Shown here piece after piece: positions 46,040-53,877 of a stretch of 64,000 nucleotides of DNA. The DNA is from Mycolicibacterium wolinskyi (GTDB lineage: Bacteria > Actinomycetota > Actinomycetes > Mycobacteriales > Mycobacteriaceae), in assembly GCF_002101965.1 (NCBI RefSeq), contig NZ_LQQA01000005.1, forward strand, positions 1 to 64,000, given 5' to 3'. Below the pieces are notes generated by a model, which was not told where the DNA came from, did not search any database, and saw only the letters and a program-made list of their open reading frames with translations. How positions within the stretch are numbered: the first letter of the stretch is position 1; the number at the start of each line of letters is the position of its first letter. Both the position numbers and the translations under genes were made by a program.

Positions 46040-47109
46040 CACTTGCCCTCCAGGACTGCAACCAGATTCTGTTGCAGCGCAGCGCCACTCGTGGCATGAG
46101 CCAACACGCGCCCCGCTGATCCGTCGAATATGTGCTGTGCGGCGAAGCCGATCCGTTCGAGTCCCGCCGAGAACATCGGGTTGGCGGCCAGCACCCCACC
46201 CGACGGATTGATCTTGGTCGATTCGCCAAGGCCGATCGCCTCGGTGAGGATCAACTGCTGGTGGGTGAACGGCGCGTAGAGCTCGGCGACCTCGATGGAA
46301 CCGGTGTCGCCGCCGGTTGCCGCCTGTGCCGACGCGGCGGTCGACGGCGACGTGGTCAGATCGCGGGCACCTAAGACCGGGGTCTCGATGCGATGCTCGA
46401 ATCCCGTTATCCAGGCTGGGTTCTCCCGCAGTTCGCGGGCCCGGTCTCCGGCGGCCAGCACGATCGCCGACGCGCCGTCGGCGATCGGTGCGATGTCGTG
46501 GCGGCGCAGCGGATCGGCGAAGAACGGCCGGTCCAGCAGTTCCTCGATCGTCTTCGCCGGCTTCTCGCTGTCGGTTCGTTCCGATACGGCGAAGGAATCC
46601 AGCGCGACCTGGGCCATCTCCTCGGCCGTCCACTTCCCGGCGTCCAGCCCGAAGCGGGCCTGCAGCCCCGCCATCGACACGGCGTCGGGCCACAACGGCG
46701 CCACCGTGTACGGGTCGGTCTGCAGGGACAGCACGCGGCGCAGGATGCCGGCCGACGACTTGCCGAACCCGTACACCAGCGCGGTCTCGACCTCACCGGT
46801 CAGGATCTTGATGTAGGCCTCGTACAGCGCCCACGCGGCGTCCATCTCCACATGCGATTCGTTGATGGGCGGTACCGCGCCGATCGAGTCGATCGCCGAG
46901 ATGAACGAGAACGCCCGGCCGGCAAGGTAATCCGACGAGCCGGAGCACCAGAAGCCGATGTCGGTCTGCTGCAGGCCGAGCTCTTCGTAGAGTTGATGGA
47001 AACACGGCATCAGCATCTCGACGCCGTTGGTCGTGCCGTCGGTGCGGCGAACATGCGGGGCGTGCGCGAAGCCCACCACTGCAACTTGTCTGTTTGACCC
47101 CGAAGTCAT
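46039..47109 (-). CDS. ltp4: Ltp4-like thiolase-fold protein (probable steroid-CoA aldol-lyase)
   Basis: The 356-residue thiolase-fold protein is related to Ltp3 but diverged. Its former nucleophile loop reads INESHVEMDAAWALYEAY and lacks cysteine; the conserved INPSGGVLAANPMFSAG segment is present near the C-terminus. ATG at 47109 has AAGGGA seven bases ahead. It is 12 bases downstream of the DUF35 gene, matching the Rv3521-Rv3522-Rv3523 order of M. tuberculosis. A heteromeric complex with the DUF35 protein is likely, as for Ltp2 and ChsH2. Confidence 0.9.
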   Translation of the reverse strand: MTSGSNRQVAVVGFAHAPHVRRTDGTTNGVEMLMPCFHQLYEELGLQQTDIGFWCSGSSDYLAGRAFSFISAIDSIGAVPPINESHVEMDAAWALYEAYIKILTGEVETALVYGFGKSSAGILRRVLSLQTDPYTVAPLWPDAVSMAGLQARFGLDAGKWTAEEMAQVALDSFAVSERTDSEKPAKTIEELLDRPFFADPLRRHDIAPIADGASAIVLAAGDRARELRENPAWITGFEHRIETPVLGARDLTTSPSTAASAQAATGGDTGSIEVAELYAPFTHQQLILTEAIGLGESTKINPSGGVLAANPMFSAGLERIGFAAQHIFDGSAGRVLAHATSGAALQQNLVAVLEGK

Positions 47110-47121
47110 TGCGAAATCCCT

Positions 47122-48123
47122 TTACAGGTGGTGCTTGTAGGTGTCGTAGTCGGCGTCGGGCTCACCCGTCGGCCGGAAGTGCGAGATGTTGTCGATGCCG
47201 AGACCCCATTCCTCCTGGGGCTTCCACACCGCTTCCACACGCATGCCCATCCGGACCTCGGATGCATCGATCTCGGTCACCAGATGCAAGAACGGGATGT
47301 CAGCACCGTCGAGCAGCACGTACGCCGCGACGTAGGGCGGCTTGATGCGCTGCCCGGCGAACGGGATGTTGATGATCGCGAACGTCGTGACCGTGCCTTT
47401 GTCGGGCAGTTCGACGTACTCGGTGAGTTCTTTGCCCGTCGCGGGATCGGCTTCCTTGGGCGGGAAGTAGACCTTGCCCTTCTCGCCGTTCTTGCCCACG
47501 GTGCGCGCGCCCAGCAGCTTGCCCTCCTGCAACGCCCGCAGGAACGTGCTCTCCGGGAGTGACGCGGTGTGCTGGATCTCGATCGCCGTCGGGACCACCA
47601 GCATCGTCACCGGATCGCGGTCATCGGCGGTGTCCGGCACGGGTTCCGGGGTTTCGCCTGGCACGAAGTAGGCGATGTCGGTGACCGCGCCGACGGGCTC
47701 GTCGACCCAGTGCGCGTGCACCCGCATGCCGGTGCTCACCGCGCCTTCCGCCGCGTCGATCGCGTGCAGCATCGGGGTGTCGGCGCCGTCCAGCTTGATC
47801 AGCGCCCAGGCGAACGGGCGGTCAAGCGGCTGGCCCTCGAGCGGCTCGGGCTGCCAGGTCCAGGACATCACGGTGCCGACGCTCGCGACCGGCACGACCT
47901 CGGTCAGTGCTTCGTAGGTGACCGGGTCATACTCAGCGGGTGGCACATGCACGCGCCCGTCCGAACCCCGCACGCCGACGATGCGGCGCTCACGCAGGGC
48001 GGTGAAGAACTGACTCAGCAGAGGGCCAACTGAACGGGTGTAGTCAAAAGACAGTTTCAGTGGCGCAGAAAGTGGCGGCTCGCGGCGATCTATCGAGGCC
48101 GGGCTGCTTTGGCTGGCTGTCAC
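47122..48123 (-). CDS. Tandem DUF35 OB-fold protein, Rv3521-like
   Basis: The 333-residue protein contains two DUF35-type modules, roughly residues 15-165 and 170-325. Each has a short rubredoxin-like part followed by an OB fold (RRIVGVRGSDGRVHVPPAEY and, in the second copy, GKLLGARTVGKNGEKGKVYF). The zinc-binding cysteine pairs common in this family are absent from both copies. DUF35 proteins form complexes with thiolase-fold aldolases and may bind the acyl-CoA. Start is GTG at 48123, nine bases from a KstR operator, so the mRNA is probably nearly leaderless. Confidence 0.87.
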   Translation of the reverse strand: MTASQSSPASIDRREPPLSAPLKLSFDYTRSVGPLLSQFFTALRERRIVGVRGSDGRVHVPPAEYDPVTYEALTEVVPVASVGTVMSWTWQPEPLEGQPLDRPFAWALIKLDGADTPMLHAIDAAEGAVSTGMRVHAHWVDEPVGAVTDIAYFVPGETPEPVPDTADDRDPVTMLVVPTAIEIQHTASLPESTFLRALQEGKLLGARTVGKNGEKGKVYFPPKEADPATGKELTEYVELPDKGTVTTFAIINIPFAGQRIKPPYVAAYVLLDGADIPFLHLVTEIDASEVRMGMRVEAVWKPQEEWGLGIDNISHFRPTGEPDADYDTYKHHL

Positions 48124-48131
48124 ACATCGAG

Positions 48132-48145
48132 TAGAACAGGTTCTA
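48132..48145. promoter_or_regulatory. KstR-type operator between the ltp operon and the Rv3520c-like gene
   Basis: TAGAACAGGTTCTA is an inverted repeat matching the consensus. It lies nine bases from the DUF35 gene GTG and 36 bases from the divergent ATG at 48181, so it can control both directions. Confidence 0.85.
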
Positions 48146-48180
48146 AGAATCGTGGCAAGAAGCGGTCGAGAGGACAGCTA

Positions 48181-49212
48181 ATGAAGTTGGGACTGCAGCT
48201 CGGATATTGGGGCGCGCAGCCGCCCGCCAATCACGCGGAATTGGTGGCGGCTGCCGAAGCGGCCGGGTTCGACACCGTGTTCACGGCCGAGGCGTGGGGG
48301 TCGGATGCGTTCACCCCGCTGGCCTGGTGGGGACGCGAGACGAGCCGGATGCGGCTGGGCACCTCGGTCGTGCAGCTCTCGGCCCGTACGCCGACCGCGT
48401 GCGCGATGGCGTCGCTGACGCTGGATCACCTGTCGGGCGGGCGCCACATCCTCGGCCTGGGTGTTTCGGGTCCGCAGGTGGTCGAGGGCTGGTACGGGCA
48501 GAAGTTCCCGAAACCGCTTGCCCGCACGCGTGAGTACATCGACATCATCCGCCAGGTGTGGGCGCGCGAGGCCCCGGTGACCAGCGCCGGACCGCACTAT
48601 CCGCTTCCGGTCTCCGGCGAGGGCACGACCGGGCTGGGCAAGGCGCTCAAGCCGATCACCCATCCGCTGCGGGCCGACATCCCGATCATGCTGGGCGCCG
48701 AGGGGCCCAAGAACGTCGCGCTGGCCGCGGAAATCTGTGACGGCTGGCTGCCGATCTTCTACACCCCGCGTATGGCCGACACCTACAACTCCTGGCTCGA
48801 CGAGGGATTCGCGCGGCCGGGCGCGCGACGCTCGCGCGAGGATTTTGAGATCTGCGCGACGGCCAACATCGTCATCACCGAGGACCGCGCGGCCGCGTTC
48901 GCCGCGATGAAGCCCTACCTGGCGCTCTACATGGGCGGCATGGGGGCCGAGGACACCAACTTCCACGCCGACGTCTACCGGCGGATGGGCTACGGCGAGG
49001 TGGTCGATGAGGTCACCGCGCTGTTCCGGTCCGGCCGAAAGGACGACGCGGCCAAGGTCATCCCGGACGAGGTCGTCGATGACGCCGCGATCGTCGGCGA
49101 TGTCGACTACGTGCGTGAGCAGATCAAGGTGTGGGAGGCGGCGGGCGTCACCACCATGGTGGTCAGTGGGCGCAGCGCCGAGCAGATCCAGGAGCTCGCC
49201 GCGCTCGTGTAG
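48181..49212 (+). CDS. F420-dependent LLM-class oxidoreductase, Rv3520c-like
   Basis: The 343-residue TIM-barrel enzyme begins with MKLGLQLGYWGAQPPANHAE and contains GGRHILGLGVSGPQVVEGWY and IPIMLGAEGPKNVALAAEIC, typical of F420-dependent mycobacterial members. ATG at 48181 has GAGAGGACAGC upstream and follows a KstR box. It is similar in sequence and position to Rv3520c. It probably reduces or oxidises a steroid-CoA intermediate, but no specific reaction is established. Confidence 0.9.
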   Translation: MKLGLQLGYWGAQPPANHAELVAAAEAAGFDTVFTAEAWGSDAFTPLAWWGRETSRMRLGTSVVQLSARTPTACAMASLTLDHLSGGRHILGLGVSGPQVVEGWYGQKFPKPLARTREYIDIIRQVWAREAPVTSAGPHYPLPVSGEGTTGLGKALKPITHPLRADIPIMLGAEGPKNVALAAEICDGWLPIFYTPRMADTYNSWLDEGFARPGARRSREDFEICATANIVITEDRAAAFAAMKPYLALYMGGMGAEDTNFHADVYRRMGYGEVVDEVTALFRSGRKDDAAKVIPDEVVDDAAIVGDVDYVREQIKVWEAAGVTTMVVSGRSAEQIQELAALV

Positions 49213-49231
49213 ACACTTCTTGCAAAGTGTT

Positions 49232-49245
49232 TAGAACAGGTTCTA
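49232..49245. promoter_or_regulatory. KstR-type operator upstream of the decarboxylase-like gene and cyp142
   Basis: TAGAACAGGTTCTA, identical to the copy at 48132, lies ten bases before the GTG at 49256 and 19 bases after the stop of the preceding gene. It gives cyp142 its own KstR-controlled transcript. Confidence 0.85.
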
Positions 49246-49255
49246 GATTTGGCCT

Positions 49256-49972
49256 GTGACCCAGCACACCATCGCCGGCCAGGCGGTGACCATGCCGGTG
49301 CAGATCCGCACTGCGGACCAGCACATGGCCATGTTCTCCGTGGATGCCGACGCCGCGCAGCGGATGATCGACTACAGCGGCCTGCAGGTGTGCCGCTACC
49401 GGCCCGGCAAGGCCGTCGTGATTCTGATGCTCATGCGGTACGTGGACGGCGATCTGGGCCAGTACCTCGAGTACGGGACCAATGTCATGGTCAACCCGCC
49501 CGGGTCGACTGCATCCGGGTTGCGTGCGCTGCAGTCGGCGGGTGCGTTCATCCATCATCTTCCGGTCGATCAGGCCTTCACGCTCGAGGCCGGCCGCAAG
49601 ATCTGGGGTTACCCAAAGGTGATGGCGGACTTCACCGTTCGTGATGGACGCCAGTTCGGGTTCGACGTGAGCATCGACGGCCGGCTCGCGGTGGGCATGG
49701 AGTTCCGGCCCGGTTTGCCGGTGCCGTCGGTGTTCACCTCCAAACCCCAGGTGCACCCGACGTACTCGCACCTCGACGGTGTCACCCGCGAAACTGCCGG
49801 GCAGATGCGGCTTTCCGGGGTGCGATATCGGCTGGGCGGCGCGCGGCTGACGCTCGGCGACCACCCCTATGCGAGGGAACTCGCGGCGCTGGGGCTGCCC
49901 AAGCGGGCATTCATCTCCAGTTCCGCTGCCAATGTGCAGATGACGTTCGGCGACGCCAAGGAGATCGCATGA
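49256..49972 (+). CDS. Acetoacetate decarboxylase-fold protein of the sterol locus
   Basis: The 238-residue protein has the acetoacetate decarboxylase fold; the Schiff-base lysine is probably in IWGYPKVMADFTV near residue 121. Further conserved stretches are VCRYRPGKAVVILMLMRY and the VHPTYSHLDG region. Start is GTG at 49256, just after the KstR box. The gene overlaps cyp142 by ATGA, so the products are probably used together. It may correspond to Rv3519. Decarboxylation of a sterol intermediate is not demonstrated; many members of this fold have other functions. Confidence 0.8.
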   Translation: MTQHTIAGQAVTMPVQIRTADQHMAMFSVDADAAQRMIDYSGLQVCRYRPGKAVVILMLMRYVDGDLGQYLEYGTNVMVNPPGSTASGLRALQSAGAFIHHLPVDQAFTLEAGRKIWGYPKVMADFTVRDGRQFGFDVSIDGRLAVGMEFRPGLPVPSVFTSKPQVHPTYSHLDGVTRETAGQMRLSGVRYRLGGARLTLGDHPYARELAALGLPKRAFISSSAANVQMTFGDAKEIA

Positions 49973-51180
49973 CCCAGGTTCTGCCCGCGACCAAGCCGGA
50001 CGTCGATCTGGTGAACGGGGTGTTCTACGCGGACGGCGGGGCTCGCGAGGCCTACCGATGGATGCGGGCCAACGAACCGGTGTTCCGGGACCGCAACGGA
50101 CTCGCGGCGGCCACCACCTATCAGGCCGTCATCGACGCCGAACGCAACCCCGAACTGTTCTCGTCGACCGGTGGCATCCGTCCCGACCAGCCCGGCATGC
50201 CGTACATGATCGACATGGACGATCCGCAACATCTGTTGCGGCGCAAGCTCGTCAACGCGGGCTTCACCCGCAAGCGCGTCATGGACAAGGTGCCCTCGAT
50301 CGGCAAGCTGTGCGACACCTTGATCGACAACGTGTGTGAGCGCGGCGAGTGCGACTTCGTGCGCGACATCGCCGCGCCGCTGCCCATGGCGGTGATCGGT
50401 GACATGCTCGGTGTGCTGCCGTCCGAGCGGGAGATGCTGCTGCAGTGGTCCGACGACCTCGTGTGCGGGCTGTCGTCACACGTCGACGACCAGACCATCC
50501 AGAAGCTCATGGAGACGTTCGCGGCCTACACCGCGTTCACGATGGACGTGATCGCCAAACGCCGCGCCGAGCCGACCGATGACCTGTTCTCGGTCCTGGT
50601 CAACGCCGAGGTCGAGGGCCAGCGGATGAGTGACGACGAGATCGTCTTCGAGACGCTGCTCATCCTCATCGGCGGCGACGAGACCACCCGGCACACGTTG
50701 TCGGGTGGCACCGAACAGCTTCTGCGGCACCGGGATCAGTGGGATGCCCTTGTTGCGGATGAGGAGTTGCTGCCCGGCGCGATCGAGGAGATGCTGCGCT
50801 GGACCTCGCCCGTCAAGAACATGTGCCGCACGCTCACGGCGGACACCGTGTTCCACGGCACCGAGTTGAAGGCCGGCGAGAAGATCATGCTGATGTTCGA
50901 ATCGGCCAACTTCGACGAGGCGGTGTTCGGCGATCCCGACAACTTCCGGATCAACCGTAACCCCAACGGTCACATGGCTTTTGGTTTCGGCTCGCACTTC
51001 TGCCTGGGGAATCAACTGGCCCGCCTTGAGCTCAAGCTCATGACCGAGCGGGTACTGCGGCGCTTGCCCGACCTGCGTCTTGCCGACGACGCCGCGGTTC
51101 CGCTGCGTCCGGCGAACTTCGTGAGCGGGCCGGAGTCCATGCCGGTGGTGTTCACGCCGACGGCTCGCGTGGGGGACTAG
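49969..51180 (+). CDS. cyp142: Cytochrome P450 CYP142, sterol C26/27-hydroxylase
   Basis: This 403-residue soluble P450 hydroxylates and further oxidises the terminal methyl of the cholesterol side chain to the acid needed for CoA activation. Seen are the I-helix oxygen-binding ILIGGDETTRHTLSGG, the K-helix ExxR in EEMLRW, and the heme loop FGFGSHFCLGNQLAR with ligand Cys345. The whole sequence, including YRWMRAN and PANFVSG segments, closely matches CYP142A1. Its start overlaps the previous gene as ATGA. It complements CYP125, which is not in this window. Confidence 0.96.
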   Translation: MTQVLPATKPDVDLVNGVFYADGGAREAYRWMRANEPVFRDRNGLAAATTYQAVIDAERNPELFSSTGGIRPDQPGMPYMIDMDDPQHLLRRKLVNAGFTRKRVMDKVPSIGKLCDTLIDNVCERGECDFVRDIAAPLPMAVIGDMLGVLPSEREMLLQWSDDLVCGLSSHVDDQTIQKLMETFAAYTAFTMDVIAKRRAEPTDDLFSVLVNAEVEGQRMSDDEIVFETLLILIGGDETTRHTLSGGTEQLLRHRDQWDALVADEELLPGAIEEMLRWTSPVKNMCRTLTADTVFHGTELKAGEKIMLMFESANFDEAVFGDPDNFRINRNPNGHMAFGFGSHFCLGNQLARLELKLMTERVLRRLPDLRLADDAAVPLRPANFVSGPESMPVVFTPTARVGD

Positions 51181-51215
51181 GCGCCGCTACCAGGCAGGTG
51201 TGTGGGTGTGGTTCT

Positions 51216-51574
51216 GCCCGCCTGTTAGCGACAATGTCGCGGAAATCGCCTCATGTTGCCCTTCGGGCACTTCGGCCCCAGGCTGGCGACATCATCGGTC
51301 GCTTGTGTCGCAATTTCCTCTTCCGCAACGTAATTCGGGGTGCCCGACTATGAGCGACATTGTCGCTGAGCAGCTTAGCCGCTGAGTAACGAGGCGGCGG
51401 TCTGACGCGTCTTTCCGCCACTGCGTTACTGGCGCGGCAGTCGCGTCGTCGCCGGCCACCCCATTGTCACGCCAGAGTGGCTGTGGGCCTCGAGAGCCAC
51501 GCCAGCGTGACAATCGCGGGCTCACGCCGTTGCGCCTGAGGCGATTTCCGCGACTTTGTCGCTCATAGGCGGGC
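51216..51574. repeat. Composite palindromic repeat element between convergent genes
   Basis: Two 38-bp arms (51216-51253 and 51537-51574) are inverted copies with three mismatches, both containing CGGAAATCGCCTCA. A third, partial copy (TATGAGCGACATTGTCGCTGAG) lies at 51350-51371. Between them sits a separate 52-bp hairpin at 51463-51514. The element fills the 444-bp gap between cyp142 and the nitroreductase gene, which end facing each other. No open frame of interest lies inside. It looks like a dispersed mycobacterial intergenic repeat or a complex bidirectional terminator. Confidence 0.7.
51463..51514. terminator. 52-bp hairpin inside the repeat element
   Basis: The outer stem is ATTGTCACGC / GCGTGACAAT (10 bp, perfect) and the inner stem GTGGCT / AGCCAC (6 bp), separated by a small internal loop; the apex is GC-rich. 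Strong secondary structure between convergent genes suggests transcription termination in both directions, but protein binding is also possible. Confidence 0.5.
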
Positions 51575-51624
51575 GCAACGACACCACGGTGAGCCTGACG
51601 TCAGGCCGCGGCCGGCCTCAATGC

Positions 51625-52278
51625 TCAGTCCTCGATGAACACCACATTGGCGCTGAGGGGATTTCGTGGCGTATGTATGGAATTCGCCGGGAAGTCGGGG
51701 TCGGCATACCCGACGCCCAGGCCGCACAGGATGCGCAGGTCTTCGCCGATGCCGAGTTGAGAGCGCACCACGTCGGGATACCCCGCGATGGAGACCTGCA
51801 CGCACGTGTCGAGACCGCGGGCGGTCAGTGCCAGCAGCAGGGTCTGCAGAAACATCCCGACACCCATCGCGTCGACATAGTCGAGGTCGCGGTGCATGCA
51901 GACTATGCCGGCCAGCGGCGCGCGGAAGAACTCCCAATTGCGCAGCACCACGGTGCGTCGCGCCTCGGTGTCCCCACGTGCGATGCCGAGTGCGCCGAAT
52001 AGCGCTGCACCGACCTCGAATCGGTGGTGTTCGAATTGCTCGGGCAGTGGCGGGATTTGAGGTTCAGCGGCTTGGGCCTGCGTGAGCAGGGTGGCTACCA
52101 GCCGGTCGCGCGCCGCCCCTGACGTGAACAGCACCTTCCATGGCTGCACGTTCGAATTGGACGGGGCGCGGATGGCGAGCGAGAGCGCTTCGTCGACGAG
52201 TTCGCGCGGGACTGGTTTGTCCGGCAGGAACAGTCGGGTCGTGTGTCGCTCGTTGATGGCCTCTTCGAGGTCGTACAT
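51625..52278 (-). CDS. Nitroreductase-family FMN oxidoreductase
   Basis: The 217-residue protein has the nitroreductase fold: INERHTTRLFLPDKP with the FMN-contacting arginines, IRAPSNSNVQPWKVLFT, an AMGVGMFLQTLLLALTARGL helix and LRILCGLGVGYADP near the end. It uses FMN and NAD(P)H to reduce nitro groups, quinones or similar acceptors. ATG at 52278 is a reasonable start. It lies outside the KstR units and no operator was found. The physiological substrate is unknown. Confidence 0.88.
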   Translation of the reverse strand: MYDLEEAINERHTTRLFLPDKPVPRELVDEALSLAIRAPSNSNVQPWKVLFTSGAARDRLVATLLTQAQAAEPQIPPLPEQFEHHRFEVGAALFGALGIARGDTEARRTVVLRNWEFFRAPLAGIVCMHRDLDYVDAMGVGMFLQTLLLALTARGLDTCVQVSIAGYPDVVRSQLGIGEDLRILCGLGVGYADPDFPANSIHTPRNPLSANVVFIED

Positions 52279-52320
52279 GGGTCAGCACGGTATCGACACC
52301 GCGTCGCGATGCCCACTCAT

Positions 52321-52902
52321 TTACGCGAGGTACGGATCGCTGCGGCCGTGGCCCGCGAGGCGACTGCGCACCCGGACCGACGCGGCACGGATGTAGTCAT
52401 CGCGGGCTGGGTTGGCGAGTGCGCCCGGCGAGTTCGGTCCGTGGCGGGCCAGCTTCTCGCGGAGCCGCTCGGACACGGTGATGAAGGACCCGTCCTGTAG
52501 TGCGGTGTTGTCGGCGACGGTCAACACATCGGACGACTCGTCTTCGACGAACTCGAATACGCCCAACGTTTCGTCGAGACCGCGTACACGGGCCACGAAC
52601 CGGCTGCCGGAATGGTGAGCGACCAACGCGCAGATATCGTCACGCCAGCCGTGCTCGCGGAGGTACAGCGCACCGTCGAGCGGATGGAATCCGGTTCGGC
52701 CAAGGAGGGGCAGATAGCCGATGTCGTGCAACCAACCGGCGGCGACGAGCGCATCGACCGCGGCGGGCGGGACCGCCGCGCTGAGTGCTTCGCACCGAGC
52801 CGCGACGCCCGTGAGGTGGCTCAGGCGGTCGGGTTGCTCATGCATGAGACAGGTCGCGAGGCCGCGGGCTTTGTCCGCGAGCGTCCCCGACACAATCGCC
52901 AA
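52321..52902 (-). CDS. HD-domain protein
   Basis: The 193-residue protein has a metal-dependent phosphohydrolase HD core: the histidine of LSHLTGVAARC, the His-Asp pair in WLHDIGYLP and a later LVAHHSG histidine pair. Related proteins hydrolyse nucleotides or act as small-molecule phosphatases; the substrate here is unknown. It is separated from the nitroreductase gene by 42 bases on the same strand. Confidence 0.82.
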   Translation of the reverse strand: MAIVSGTLADKARGLATCLMHEQPDRLSHLTGVAARCEALSAAVPPAAVDALVAAGWLHDIGYLPLLGRTGFHPLDGALYLREHGWRDDICALVAHHSGSRFVARVRGLDETLGVFEFVEDESSDVLTVADNTALQDGSFITVSERLREKLARHGPNSPGALANPARDDYIRAASVRVRSRLAGHGRSDPYLA

Positions 52903-53007
52903 ACTACGCGCGGGAAACTGGCGGCGCCGCCGGGTTCAGCAACTTGTCGCGCGACGTTCGGACGTTCGCTGCGGTGTGTTGGTCGGGGCGCCCCAGTCGA
53001 TCGTCGG

Positions 53008-53808
53008 CTACTTCATCTGGAACTTGGGCGCGCGCTTTTCCTTGAAGGCCAGCGGACCTTCCTTGGCGTCCTCGGACAGGAACACCGGAATGCCGTTGGC
53101 GGTGTCGGGCTTGAACGCCTCGTTCTCGTGCATGCCCTCGGTCTCGCGGATGGTCTTGAGGATCGCCTGCACGGCCAGCGGCCCGTTGTTGTTGATCACC
53201 TCGGCGATCTCGAGCGCCTTGTCCAGCGCGGTGCCGTCGGGAACGACGTACCCGATCAGCCCGTAGGACAGCGCCTCGGCCGCGGTGATGTGGCGTCCGG
53301 TCAGCAGCAGATCGCACGCGATGGTGTAGGGAATCTGGCGCACCAGCCGGACGGCCGACCCGCCCATCGGGTACAGGCTCCACTTGGCCTCGGAGATCCC
53401 GAACTTCGCGCTCTCACCCGCGATGCGGATGTCGGTGCCTTGCAGGATCTCGGTGCCGCCCGCGATGGCGGGCCCCTCGACGGCGGCGATCAGGGGCTTG
53501 GTGAGCCGACGGCCCTTGAGCAGGCCGTCGATGCGCGACGGGTCATAGCTGCCGTCCTTGAACGAATCGCCCGGCGGCTTCTTGGTCGCGCCTTTGAGGT
53601 CCATGCCCGCGCAGAAGTACCCGCCTGCCCCGGTGAGGATGCAGGTTCGGATCTCCGGGTCGTTGTCGACACGGTCCCACGCCGCGACCATGATCGAGAG
53701 CATCTCGGTCGAAAGCGCGTTGCGCGCCTCTGGCCGGTTCAGCGTCAGGATCAGAGTGTGTCCGCGCTGCTCAATGAGTGCGTCGGGCTCCTTTTTCGCC
53801 TCGCTCAC
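53008..53808 (-). CDS. echA19: Enoyl-CoA hydratase EchA19
   Basis: The 266-residue crotonase-fold protein hydrates steroid enoyl-CoAs during side-chain beta-oxidation. Visible are the oxyanion-hole segments [12 protein letters not shown] and [16 protein letters not shown] and the glutamate-bearing [16 protein letters not shown]. Start is GTG at 53808 with GGAGG ten bases upstream. It is divergent from fadD19 across a KstR operator, as for Rv3516 and Rv3515c. Confidence 0.94.
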   Translation of the reverse strand: MSEAKKEPDALIEQRGHTLILTLNRPEARNALSTEMLSIMVAAWDRVDNDPEIRTCILTGAGGYFCAGMDLKGATKKPPGDSFKDGSYDPSRIDGLLKGRRLTKPLIAAVEGPAIAGGTEILQGTDIRIAGESAKFGISEAKWSLYPMGGSAVRLVRQIPYTIACDLLLTGRHITAAEALSYGLIGYVVPDGTALDKALEIAEVINNNGPLAVQAILKTIRETEGMHENEAFKPDTANGIPVFLSEDAKEGPLAFKEKRAPKFQMK

Positions 53809-53852
53809 AGGTACCTGCCTCCATGCTTTCCAACCCCAGACTTGTCACGAAA

Positions 53853-53866
53853 TGTAACACGTTCTA
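53853..53866. promoter_or_regulatory. KstR-type operator between echA19 and fadD19
   Basis: TGTAACACGTTCTA fits TNNAACNNGTTNNA. It is 44 bases from the echA19 start and 11 bases from the fadD19 GTG, so it can control both genes. Confidence 0.82.
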
Positions 53867-53877
53867 GTTTAGGTTCC

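Noticed and set aside
46040..46693. N-terminal extension of ltp3
   Set aside because: The sequence upstream of 46039 is ltp4 read in another frame; the thiolase fold begins at MAQKAAVLGTGQT.
51181..51624. CRISPR-like repeats
   Set aside because: Repeats are inverted, only two to three copies, and lack regular spacers.
52612..53877. Long N-terminal extension in front of fadD19
   Set aside because: The added 422 codons are antisense to echA19 and the HD gene and cross the KstR operator; similarity to FadD19 starts only at the GTG at 53878.
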